Shown: positions 1 through 6,578 of the stretch, one piece after another
How positions within the stretch are numbered: position 1 is the first letter of the stretch
Layout: each line of letters opens with the position of its first letter
DNA from: Alistipes sp.
Lineage (GTDB): Bacteria; Bacteroidota; Bacteroidia; Bacteroidales; Rikenellaceae
Direction: 5' to 3'
Assembly: GCA_017391185.1 (NCBI GenBank)
Contig: JAFOZN010000193.1
Location: forward strand, 1-11,832
DNA: 11,832 nucleotides
Made by a program: the position numbers and the translations under genes
The notes under the pieces: generated by a model
Told to the model about the DNA's origin: nothing
Databases searched by the model: none
Seen by the model: only the letters and a program-made list of their open reading frames with translations

Positions 1-2159
1 AGATCGTTAAGACTCTCTGCATCACGCACATATAGGCTGAGTGTGCCCTCAAAAATACCATCGTGCGATTGGATATTGATATGTCGCATATTGATACTAA
101 AGTCGTTGGTGACTACATTGGCCAAATCCACCAACAATCCCATGCGGTCGATACCTACAATCTCGATTGTAGCCAGCGAAGACTCAGTTTTGTATTGCGA
201 CCACTTGATCTCCTCTTTAACGATGCACTCGCCATGCTGTGACGCTAAGCGGTTAAGCTCATCACACGATGCTTTGTGTACTATGATTTGGTGGGTAATA
301 GGATCTTTATATCCTACGACCTTATCTCCAGGTAGCGGATGACAACACTCTGCCACAGCGAGTTGCTCTTTTATATCGTGCTGAGGCTTGTTGTCTTTGT
401 TGTTTGTCGAAATATCGTCATCTTCCGCATCCTCCTCTCTATCTTTGATGAAGAGTGTCCAGAATTTCAATATCTTGTTCTTCGAGTTGGTCTTGATAAC
501 CTTCTCTAAGTTGTCGAGCGAGACGATGCCTGCACCAATCTTGGTGTATAGCTCATCCTTGTTATTACAACCATACGCCCCTATCAGCTTGCGAATCACG
601 CGGTTATTAGGCGTGAGGTTGAGCTTGGCGAGCTTCTCCTCAAGCATGTCCATACCACGTTGCAGATTGTGTTCCTGCTCACGCTTAAGGAAATTTTTGA
701 TTGCCTGCTTAGCTTTCGATGTAGAGACATATTCCAACCATTCTGCCTTAGGCTTTGCAGATTCCGAGGTGACAATCTCTACCTGATCACCGCTGCTTAG
801 CGTGGTCGTTACAGGCATGATTTTATGGTTGATTTTTGCTCCGATGGCTTTGTTTCCGATCTTGGTATGTACATCGTAAGCAAAGTCTAAAGCTGTAGCT
901 CCGTAAGGTAATCTACGAGCCTCGCCCTTAGGTGTAAATACCGCTATTTCAGAAGTATACAGCGATAACTTAAAGTTGTCCAAGAAGTCGATTGCGTTCT
1001 GCGTAGGACTCTCCAAGGCTGTACGAATCATCTTTAGCCACTTGTCGAATTCGTCCTCATCGTGAGAAATCGAAGCGTGCTTATACTTCCAATGTGCGGC
1101 AAAACCACGCTCAGCGATATCCTCCATACGCTGAGTACGAATCTGTACCTCTACCCAAATTCCGTCAGGACCCATTACCGTAGAGTGCAAAGCCTCATAG
1201 CCATTGGCCTTAGGAATGCTGATCCAATCACGTAGGCGGTCAGGTTTTGGGGTATAAATATCTGTGATAGATGAGTAAACTTGCCAACATTGGGTCTTCT
1301 CGGAAGGGAATTCCAAAGGCTGGAATACTATGCGGATGGCAAAGAGGTCGTATATCTCTGAGAATGGAATCTGCTTGCGTACCATCTTGGTCCAGATCGA
1401 ATATACGCTCTTGATGCGTCCCGAAATCTCGTATTTGATGCCATTGCGGTCCAGAGCCTCGATAATCGGAGCATTAAACTTGCGGATATACTCCTCGCGA
1501 GCTGCCGAAGTCTCGTTTATTTGTCGTGTGATCTCCTCGTACTCCTTTGGGAATCTATACTTCATACAGAGATCCTCCAATTCGGTCTTGATGGCATATA
1601 ATCCTAAACGGTATGCCAAAGGAGCGAAGAGGTAAATAGTCTCGCCCGTGATTTTAATTTGCTTATTCTGAGGCATAGCTCCCAGAGTACGCATATTATG
1701 CAGGCGATCGGCGATCTTGATAAGTATCACTCTCACATCGTCAGAGAGTGTGAGCAATACTTTGCGGAAATACTCCGCTTGTTTTGATGTATCGGTGTTG
1801 AATACACCCGACATCTTCGTCAATCCATCCACCATTGTGGCTATCTTGTGACCGAAGATATGCTCCATATCCTCCACCGTGTAGTCGGTATCTTCGACTA
1901 CATCGTGTAACAATGCAGCCACCACCGACTTTACACCGAGGCCGATCTCATCGACCACTATCTGTGCTACTGCAATAGGATGCAGGAAGTAAGGCTCTCC
2001 CGAACGGCGCCTTACTCCCTGATGTGCCTCTTTTGCGAGGAAGAATGCTCTTTTGATGAAATTACGGTCTTCTTCGTTCTTGCAAATCTTCTTGCAAGAT
2101 TCCATCAATTCATTCCATTTGATCTCTATAAGTTTCTCATCCTCTGCAGTGTAATTCAT
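1..2159 (-). CDS. rel: Bifunctional (p)ppGpp synthetase/hydrolase, Rel/SpoT type (3' end outside window)
   Basis: Makes and degrades the stringent-response alarmone (p)ppGpp in the cytoplasm. 719 codons are visible. The HD hydrolase domain (about 40-190) keeps its metal and catalytic residues: H60 (FLHP), H85-D86 (HDVVED) and D151 (IADRLHNM). The synthetase domain (about 240-365) has YDLFAIRI (270-277), RDWISIPKANGYEALHSTV (310-328) and the catalytic glutamate E337 in VEVQIRT. The basic RLRD loop (308-311) is what bifunctional enzymes have, instead of the acidic loop of monofunctional RelA. A TGS domain follows (about 404-466), then a helical region, the conserved Cys-Cys-His motif (605-607) and an ACT domain (about 663-713) that is nearly complete. 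By comparison with family members of about 730-750 residues, only the last few tens are missing. The ATG at 2159 is chosen because AAGGAG lies 6 bases upstream. It is the last visible gene of bcp-recA-rel, 3 bases after the recA stop. Confidence 0.97.
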   Translation of the reverse strand, partial: MNYTAEDEKLIEIKWNELMESCKKICKNEEDRNFIKRAFFLAKEAHQGVRRRSGEPYFLHPIAVAQIVVDEIGLGVKSVVAALLHDVVEDTDYTVEDMEHIFGHKIATMVDGLTKMSGVFNTDTSKQAEYFRKVLLTLSDDVRVILIKIADRLHNMRTLGAMPQNKQIKITGETIYLFAPLAYRLGLYAIKTELEDLCMKYRFPKEYEEITRQINETSAAREEYIRKFNAPIIEALDRNGIKYEISGRIKSVYSIWTKMVRKQIPFSEIYDLFAIRIVFQPLEFPSEKTQCWQVYSSITDIYTPKPDRLRDWISIPKANGYEALHSTVMGPDGIWVEVQIRTQRMEDIAERGFAAHWKYKHASISHDEDEFDKWLKMIRTALESPTQNAIDFLDNFKLSLYTSEIAVFTPKGEARRLPYGATALDFAYDVHTKIGNKAIGAKINHKIMPVTTTLSSGDQVEIVTSESAKPKAEWLEYVSTSKAKQAIKNFLKREQEHNLQRGMDMLEEKLAKLNLTPNNRVIRKLIGAYGCNNKDELYTKIGAGIVSLDNLEKVIKTNSKNKILKFWTLFIKDREEDAEDDDISTNNKDNKPQHDIKEQLAVAECCHPLPGDKVVGYKDPITHQIIVHKASCDELNRLASQHGECIVKEEIKWSQYKTESSLATIEIVGIDRMGLLVDLANVVTNDFSINMRHINIQSHDGIFEGTLSLYVRDAESLND

Positions 2160-2162
2160 AAG

Positions 2163-3176
2163 CTACTCCTTTTTTGCGGTCATTGCTTCACGTAACTTTG
2201 TCTCGATCTCGTCACGCAACTCTTCGTTTGTCGAGAGCAACTCCTTTACCGAGTCGCGTCCCTGTCCGATCTTCTTCTCTCCATATGAGAACCATGATCC
2301 CGACTTCTTGATGATACCGAAATCTACTCCCAAATCGACAATCTCTCCGATCTTAGAGATACCCTCTCCGAACATGATATCAAACTCAGCACGCTTGAAT
2401 GGAGGCGCAACCTTGTTCTTTACCACCTTTACCTTGGTGCGTGTACCCAACTGCTCCTCGCCATCCTTGATGACCGATGCACGGCGGATATCGATACGTA
2501 CGCTGGCGTAGAATTTTAGGGCGTTACCACCTGTAGTGGTCTCTGGATTGCCATAAACTACACCGATTTTATCGCGAAGCTGATTGATGAAGATACATAC
2601 AGTCTTAGTCTTAGAGATGCTTGCGGTGAGTTTTCTTAAGGCCTGAGACATCAATCTCGCCTGGAGTCCCATCTTCGAATCACCCATCTCGCCTTCGATC
2701 TCAGCCTTAGGTGTAAGAGCTGCTACCGAGTCGATAACGATGATATCGATTGCGCTTGAGCGAATCAAAGAGTCAGCAATCTCCAAAGCCTGCTCTCCGT
2801 TATCTGGCTGTGAAATCAAAAGATTATCTACATCGACACCTAATTTCTGAGCATAGAAACTGTCGAAAGCGTGCTCTGCATCGATAAAGGCTGCTATACC
2901 ACCCGCCTTCTGAGCCTCTGCAATAGCGTGTATTGCGAGTGTAGTCTTACCTGATGACTCAGGGCCAAAGATCTCGATTACGCGACCTTTTGGGTAGCCT
3001 CCTACTCCCAGAGCTACGTCCAATGTGATTGAGCCAGTAGGGATTACGGGAACGTTTGTCACAGCCTCGCTGCTCATTCTCATAATAGAACCCTTACCGA
3101 AATCCTTCTCTATCTTATCCATCACCGCGCTCAATACCTTGAGCTTGTCGGGATTTACCTGTACTTTTTCTGCCAT
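2163..3176 (-). CDS. recA: Recombinase RecA
   Basis: Cytoplasmic DNA-dependent ATPase that forms filaments on single-stranded DNA, performs strand exchange in recombinational repair and stimulates LexA-type self-cleavage. The 337-residue protein is full length (E. coli RecA has about 350). It shows the Walker A motif GPESSGKT (71-78), Walker B IIVIDS (145-150), the MAW region with [20 protein letters not shown] (161-180), and loop L2 [14 protein letters not shown] (209-222). The acidic C-terminal tail of the E. coli protein is shortened and ends AKKE. The ATG at 3176 lies 2 bases after the bcp stop codon, so translation is probably coupled to bcp. I see no promoter of its own in that gap; transcription is inferred to come from in front of bcp. 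No obvious SOS operator was found, but the LexA site of this lineage is not known to me. Confidence 0.99.
   Translation of the reverse strand: MAEKVQVNPDKLKVLSAVMDKIEKDFGKGSIMRMSSEAVTNVPVIPTGSITLDVALGVGGYPKGRVIEIFGPESSGKTTLAIHAIAEAQKAGGIAAFIDAEHAFDSFYAQKLGVDVDNLLISQPDNGEQALEIADSLIRSSAIDIIVIDSVAALTPKAEIEGEMGDSKMGLQARLMSQALRKLTASISKTKTVCIFINQLRDKIGVVYGNPETTTGGNALKFYASVRIDIRRASVIKDGEEQLGTRTKVKVVKNKVAPPFKRAEFDIMFGEGISKIGEIVDLGVDFGIIKKSGSWFSYGEKKIGQGRDSVKELLSTNEELRDEIETKLREAMTAKKE
2166..2171 (-). promoter_or_regulatory. Shine-Dalgarno sequence of rel inside the recA stop region
   Basis: AAGGAG on the minus strand lies 6 bases before the rel ATG and is formed by the last two sense codons of recA (AAG GAG). 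A good Shine-Dalgarno site is unusual in Bacteroidota. It implies that rel translation can start from ribosomes finishing recA, and it supports the ATG at 2159. Confidence 0.6.
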
Positions 3177-3178
3177 AT

Positions 3179-3646
3179 CTATTTCTTGTCTAATTCGTTA
3201 ATAATCTGCTGATAGTGTTCAGCTGTCTTTACTTTGTCGAAAATGTGTGTTATCACACCCTCTGCATCTATCAGGAATGTCTTACGCAACACTCCCATAT
3301 ATTTTCTGCCATACATCGACTTTTCGGCCCACACTCCAAATGCTTCGCATACCGAGTGGTCTGTGTCCGAAAGAAGTGTGAAGTTTAGCTCGTGCTTTGC
3401 ACAGAAATTTTGGTGTGATTTCTCGCTATCGGGGCTTACACCCACGATTCGATAACCTCTCTCTGCCAATGCTGCTTTGCCATCACGTAGGCTCTTCGCC
3501 TCAAGAGTACAACCCGAAGTATTATCCTTTGGATAAAAGTATAGGACTGTAGGTTGTCCTTTCAGGTTTGCGAGCGAAAAGGTTTCACCTTTTTCGGTAC
3601 GAGATGTAAAATCGGGAGCCAAATCCCCTACTTTCAGTGTTGCCAT
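3179..3646 (-). CDS. bcp: Thioredoxin-dependent thiol peroxidase, Bcp/PrxQ family
   Basis: Peroxiredoxin of the BCP/PrxQ subfamily, 155 residues, expected to reduce H2O2 and organic hydroperoxides in the cytoplasm using thioredoxin. The fold is clear: N-terminal [11 protein letters not shown] (7-17), [15 protein letters not shown] (36-50) with peroxidatic C46 in a TxxC arrangement, and RKTFLID (about 120-126) typical of AhpC/TSA proteins. The usual resolving cysteine five residues after the peroxidatic one (as in E. coli Bcp) is lysine here (K51). The other cysteines are C82 and C100. C82 matches the alternative resolving position described for PrxQ enzymes of the Xylella type. The motif is TSGCT rather than the common TPGCT. 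It is the first gene of the bcp-recA-rel set and follows a TAACTTTG promoter element. Confidence 0.97.
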   Translation of the reverse strand: MATLKVGDLAPDFTSRTEKGETFSLANLKGQPTVLYFYPKDNTSGCTLEAKSLRDGKAALAERGYRIVGVSPDSEKSHQNFCAKHELNFTLLSDTDHSVCEAFGVWAEKSMYGRKYMGVLRKTFLIDAEGVITHIFDKVKTAEHYQQIINELDKK

Positions 3647-3679
3647 AAATTAGTTTTCTGTTAAAAAGCAATAATTACT

Positions 3680-3687
3680 CAAAGTTA
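3680..3687 (-). promoter_or_regulatory. Putative -7 promoter element for bcp-recA-rel
   Basis: TAACTTTG on the minus strand matches the Bacteroidota TAnnTTTG -7 consensus exactly and lies 33 bases upstream of the bcp ATG. The surrounding bases are very AT-rich. A good -33 TTTG at the usual 19-21 base spacing is not seen; the closest is TTG at 3711-3713, spacing 23. So this is a probable but incomplete promoter match. Confidence 0.55.
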
Positions 3688-3796
3688 ATAACTTTTTTGT
3701 GAAAAATTGACAATTTGGAACGAAATTTTAAGCCTTCGAGTCGTTTTCTCTTTGCTTAACCCTATATTTTCACCCCATTTATGGGATTTTTTAGCC

Positions 3797-4009
3797 TTAA
3801 TCCCACATCATTACGGTCTGTACCTGTTTGTTGAACTCCTCTTGTGAAGAGTTTAATCTGCGGGAGCATGATGGACAGCGTATCGGGGATTCGGTCTCTA
3901 CATAACCTTCACAACCTACGCAACGTGGCATCATTCCAAAAGTCTGATCTTGACTAAAAGCAAACTCTGCGCCGCAATGTTTGCATTTGATCTTGTAAGC
4001 GATTCCCAT
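3797..4009 (-). CDS. Small protein with three CxxC pairs (zinc-ribbon-like), unknown function
   Basis: A 70-residue soluble protein with C9/C12 (CKHC), C30/C33 (CVGC) and C45/C48 (CPSC), and a conserved-looking tail ending MMWD. The first two pairs, about 18 residues apart, fit a single zinc ribbon. The third pair is left over and could serve a second metal site, a dimer interface or a shared site. I do not recognise a named family. Such proteins are often nucleic-acid or protein adaptors, but nothing here shows which. The ATG at 4009 gives the first cysteine pair at residue 9, and no longer in-frame start looks better. A 24-codon membrane-peptide ORF ends 32 bases upstream and probably shares its transcript. 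The nearest promoter-like sequence and an inverted repeat lie ahead of that small ORF. Confidence 0.85.
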   Translation of the reverse strand: MGIAYKIKCKHCGAEFAFSQDQTFGMMPRCVGCEGYVETESPIRCPSCSRRLNSSQEEFNKQVQTVMMWD

Positions 4010-4041
4010 AGTTTTTAAGTTTTTAGTTGTTTCTACTTTTT

Positions 4042-4116
4042 TTAGTCACGTCCGCCGAATATATATGATATAACTTCAGCCGAAATTCCGATAAAACATA
4101 AAATTGCAAATAACAT
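4042..4116 (-). CDS. Candidate 24-residue single-span membrane peptide
   Basis: An ATG-started ORF of 24 codons plus TAA. Its product begins MLFAILCFIGISAEVISYIF and ends with Gly-Gly-Arg-Asp. About 19 residues are strongly hydrophobic with one glutamate in the middle, so it looks like a short transmembrane peptide with a charged tail. It starts about 31 bases after a TTACTTTG promoter-like box and ends 32 bases before the CxxC protein, on the same strand, so a two-gene transcript is likely. An in-frame GTG at 4158 would add 14 residues including a basic stretch (TNKTTRRM), but that start would lie upstream of the proposed promoter box, so the ATG is preferred. I cannot name a family. Spurious translation of AT-rich spacer remains possible. 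Confidence 0.45.
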   Translation of the reverse strand: MLFAILCFIGISAEVISYIFGGRD

Positions 4117-4146
4117 TCTTCGAGTGGTTTTATTTGTTTCACGATA

Positions 4147-4154
4147 CAAAGTAA
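4147..4154 (-). promoter_or_regulatory. Putative promoter of the small-peptide/CxxC-protein pair
   Basis: TTACTTTG on the minus strand differs from TAnnTTTG at one position. TTGACA also occurs on the minus strand at 4166-4171, 17 bases from TGTATC (4143-4148), so a classic sigma70-like reading is possible too. Either would start transcription around 4135-4142, before the ATG at 4116. The 9-mer ACAAAGTAA (plus strand) occurs both here (4146-4154) and at 4180-4188. Confidence 0.4.
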
Positions 4155-4161
4155 CCACCCG

Positions 4162-4184
4162 TTTGTGTCAAGTTGTGACACAAA
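4162..4184. repeat. Perfect 9-bp inverted repeat, possible operator
   Basis: TTTGTGTCA (4162-4170) and TGACACAAA (4176-4184) are exact reverse complements separated by 5 bases (AGTTG). The site lies just upstream of the promoter-like box for the small-peptide/CxxC pair and 34 bases beyond the end of the WYL regulator gene. The dyad geometry suits a dimeric regulator. There is no T-tract directly after it, so it does not look like a terminator. Confidence 0.5.
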
Positions 4185-4217
4185 GTAAAATTTTCTTAAA
4201 AATATGGGATTTTTCTG

Positions 4218-5126
4218 CTATTTTATGACCTTAGACCAATATTTTGAGACATAAGCGGCCAAATACTGCTCCAATTCAGGTGTGTTCACTATCTTGATGT
4301 CATCCATCAAACCGATGACAAAACGTGCCACGCCAGCATAACTTCTAACCTCTGTCTTTAAAAGCCAGCGATCCTTATCTATCTGAGTCAAATAGTTCTC
4401 CGAGAGGGGAAACTCCTCCAAAATCAAGTTGTGAGCCAAGATTCCGAGTTCTAATTCTATCTCTTTAGACTCTTTACCATTCATGCGGAATATATCAATC
4501 GGGGCCTTTTCGTGCTTGGATTGATATTGCCACTTTGTATTGAGTATTTCCACCGAGCTGATGCGAGAGAGTTTGAATAATTTGCAGGAGTTACTCTCTG
4601 TGTCATAACACCAAATTTGTACATAGTTGGTTGTAAAGCCAAATGGCTCTACAAGGCGATCCCTCACCTCTCCGCCGTGCGAAGAGCGATAGCCTATGAG
4701 CTTCACTTGACAATGCTCCTCGATGGCTTCTATTAGCGAGTGTACGTTGGTGGAGTTACTTCCTCTTACAATCGTATCGGCCAATATCTTATTATCGTAG
4801 ACCGAGTAGAGTTTACGTTTGAGATTTTGCTTTAGTAGATTCGTATCGTCAATGTTTTCTATGGCGCGCTTTAAGATCACGGCCTCCTCCTCTGTGAAGT
4901 GTACCAACTGAGAAATATCCTTGAAGTGTGGCGAAGCCTTATCCAGACGTATATGGTTGCCACTCTTCTTGATTACAAAGCCAGCCTCACGGAATGTATC
5001 TATATATCGGTATATCGTGCGTCTTGACATATTTAGACGCTCGGCAATCTCATCTACCGTATATAATGTGTTTGCGGTGAGAATTTTCATCAGGCGCAAC
5101 ATGCGCTCTACCTTAGGCTGATCCAT
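4218..5126 (-). CDS. HTH/WYL-domain transcriptional regulator
   Basis: A 302-residue cytoplasmic regulator. Residues 1-60 form a DeoR/HTH_11-type winged helix, with TVDEIAERLNMSRRTIYRYI (23-42) as the helix-turn-helix and GFVIKKSGNHIRL as the wing. A helical linker (about 68-120) is followed by a WYL domain (about 128-197; VKLIGYRSS, RLVEPFGF, YVQIWCYD) and a WCX-like C-terminal domain (about 220-298). WYL domains bind small ligands or nucleic-acid products and control DNA binding. The WYL signature itself is diverged here: YVQIWCYD replaces the usual W-Y-L strand. It is divergent from the sialidase gene with a 119-base shared promoter region, so control of the sialidase is plausible, but a housekeeping or stress role is just as possible. 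The ATG at 5126 has a TATATTTG -7 box 26 bases upstream. Confidence 0.92.
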   Translation of the reverse strand: MDQPKVERMLRLMKILTANTLYTVDEIAERLNMSRRTIYRYIDTFREAGFVIKKSGNHIRLDKASPHFKDISQLVHFTEEEAVILKRAIENIDDTNLLKQNLKRKLYSVYDNKILADTIVRGSNSTNVHSLIEAIEEHCQVKLIGYRSSHGGEVRDRLVEPFGFTTNYVQIWCYDTESNSCKLFKLSRISSVEILNTKWQYQSKHEKAPIDIFRMNGKESKEIELELGILAHNLILEEFPLSENYLTQIDKDRWLLKTEVRSYAGVARFVIGLMDDIKIVNTPELEQYLAAYVSKYWSKVIK

Positions 5127-5152
5127 TGTTTTTCAAGTCGGTTTGTTTAGTA

Positions 5153-5160
5153 CAAATATA
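5153..5160 (-). promoter_or_regulatory. Putative -7 promoter element for the WYL regulator
   Basis: TATATTTG on the minus strand is an exact TAnnTTTG match, 26 bases before the ATG at 5126. No TTTG is seen at the expected -33 position. The predicted promoter lies back to back with that of the sialidase, so binding of one regulator here could affect both. Confidence 0.5.
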
Positions 5161-5180
5161 GGAATAAAATCTCTGATAAT

Positions 5181-5211
5181 TTTGTTATTATTGGGAAAAT
5201 ACCTATTTTTA
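5181..5211 (+). promoter_or_regulatory. Putative promoter of the sialidase gene
   Basis: TTTG (5181-5184) and TATTTTTA (5204-5211) are separated by 19 bases. This fits the Bacteroidota -33/-7 arrangement (TTTG, 19-21 bases, TAnnTTTG) with one mismatch in the -7 box. Transcription would start near 5216-5220. That leaves the in-frame GTG at 5213 outside the message and supports translation from the ATG at 5246. Confidence 0.5.
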
Positions 5212-5245
5212 TGTGATGAAAATTATTAAAATAGACAATCATATT

Positions 5246-6520
5246 ATGAAAAAATCATTGATTTACCTACTATCTACGCTCGCTTTTCTTGTGAGTTGTC
5301 AAGTAGAACCTGCACCTCCAGCTGAGTTGTTCGTGACTCAGACCACAGAGTCAATCCCCTATCGTATTCCCGCTATTGCGGCTGCTTCAAACGGCGATTT
5401 GATCGCTGTGGTGGATTATCGCCATAGTCGTAGTGATATAGGTATGGCCCCCAATGGTCGTATTGATCTCCACGCGCGTATTAGTCGAGATAATGGTAAT
5501 ACTTGGGGTGAGATTTTCCCTATTGTAGAGGGTAAAGGTGCTGCATCGGAGGATTTTATGCACGTAGGTTTTGGTGATCCATGTATTGTGGCCGATAGAG
5601 AGAGTGCTAAGGTTTTGGTGGTGAGTTGTGGAGGAAATGTCTCGTTCCCACGCGGAACACGTGAAAATCACCAAAATATCGCATGCTTCTATAGCGAAGA
5701 CTATGGTAAAACATGGTCTGAGCCAGTGGATATTGCCGAGAGCATATATTCTCAGTTTGATAAATCTGCGGTAGGTCCCGTAAGAGCTATGTTTATCGGC
5801 TCTGGAAAGATTATTCAGAGCGCAAAGGTTAAGTTAGGGGATTATTATCGTCTCTATTGTGCTGCTTTGGTGAAGGATGTGTCGGGTAATAATATCAATT
5901 TTGTATTTTACTCTGATGACTTCGGCGGCTCGTGGTCGGTTTTGGGCGGTGTAGATAAGACTCCTATCCCTACTCATGGCGATGAGCCTAAGGTTGAGGA
6001 GCTTCCTGATGGTTCAATCATGATAAGCTCAAGAGCTTGGGGTGGCCGATTATTCAATATCTATACCTTCTCGGATGACTCAATGAGCGATGGTGCATGG
6101 GCTCAGATGGCTTACTCGGCAAAGGGTAATAATGGTACAAGTGCCGTAGATAATGCTTGTAACGGAGAGGTTATGTTGTTGCCTGTTGTGCGTAAAGCGG
6201 ATGGTAGGAAGTTGCATCTTATGTTACAGTCTGTACCTTTGGGGCCTGGTCGCAGCAATGTGGGTATATATTATAAGGAGTTTGACTTCTCAGAGCCTGT
6301 AACCCCTCAGATGGTTGCGAAGGATTGGGATGGATGCTATCAGGTCTCTACGTTGGGTTCAGCATACTCTACCATGTGCTTGCAGAAGAATAACACGGTG
6401 GGATTCCTCTACGAAGAGGAGACTCATTGCAACACTTCGGGTGGCGGTTATACTATAGTCTATAAGAACTATACTATCGAGCAGCTGACCTCTGATAAAT
6501 ATAAATATCGTAAGTGGTAA
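5246..6520 (+). CDS. Lipoprotein exo-alpha-sialidase (neuraminidase), GH33 type
   Basis: Releases terminal sialic acid from glycoproteins and glycolipids, expected at the cell envelope. Started at ATG 5246, the 424-residue protein has a lipoprotein signal with lipobox LVSC (C18). Starting at GTG 5213 would put 11 extra residues before the signal. Sialidase hallmarks are clear: the arginine motif YRIP (39-42; Y replaces the usual F); three Asp boxes SRDNGNTW (80-87), SEDYGKTW (150-157) and SDDFGGSW (223-230); a DEPKVEELPDG segment with the likely catalytic Glu at E247; further arginines R268 and R336; and AYS with the probable nucleophile Y374. D64 (SDIG) is the likely acid/base. No extra carbohydrate-binding domain is present. 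No sialic-acid uptake or catabolic gene is adjacent; the nearest gene is the divergent WYL regulator. It ends at a strong terminator, so it is probably a single-gene transcript. Confidence 0.93.
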   Translation: MKKSLIYLLSTLAFLVSCQVEPAPPAELFVTQTTESIPYRIPAIAAASNGDLIAVVDYRHSRSDIGMAPNGRIDLHARISRDNGNTWGEIFPIVEGKGAASEDFMHVGFGDPCIVADRESAKVLVVSCGGNVSFPRGTRENHQNIACFYSEDYGKTWSEPVDIAESIYSQFDKSAVGPVRAMFIGSGKIIQSAKVKLGDYYRLYCAALVKDVSGNNINFVFYSDDFGGSWSVLGGVDKTPIPTHGDEPKVEELPDGSIMISSRAWGGRLFNIYTFSDDSMSDGAWAQMAYSAKGNNGTSAVDNACNGEVMLLPVVRKADGRKLHLMLQSVPLGPGRSNVGIYYKEFDFSEPVTPQMVAKDWDGCYQVSTLGSAYSTMCLQKNNTVGFLYEEETHCNTSGGGYTIVYKNYTIEQLTSDKYKYRKW

Positions 6521-6534
6521 AAGCGTTTGATATT

Positions 6535-6578
6535 ATAAGAAAATCCCGAAATTCATTTGTGAATTTCGGGATTCTTAT
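6535..6578. terminator. Two-way intrinsic terminator between the sialidase gene and dnaA
   Basis: AATCCCGAAATTCA (6542-6555) and TGAATTTCGGGATT (6560-6573) form a perfect 14-bp stem with a 4-base loop (TTTG). ATAAG and CTTAT can add 5 more pairs across a 2-base bulge. T-rich sequence follows on both strands: TTTTCTTAT for dnaA (minus) and CTTATTATTT for the sialidase gene (plus). The outer arm touches the dnaA stop codon (6578-6580). Confidence 0.85.

Noticed and set aside
388..786. A 132-codon plus-strand open frame, and similar ones at 43-342 and 1330-1635
   Set aside because: They lie entirely inside the rel coding sequence on the opposite strand. The products are Ser/Leu/Arg-rich with no domain, as expected of antisense shadows.
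3772..3804. Hairpins CCCAT-TT-ATGGG and GGGATT..AATCCC as a terminator of the CxxC gene
   Set aside because: The T-run follows on the plus strand while the genes on both sides are on the minus strand, and the second hairpin has a long loop and includes the stop codon. ATGGGATTTTT also recurs at 4203-4213, which is probably chance in AT-rich spacer.
5213..5245. GTG at 5213 (or ATG at 5216) as the sialidase start
   Set aside because: It would put 11 charged and polar residues before an otherwise perfect lipoprotein signal peptide, and it lies at or before the predicted transcription start.
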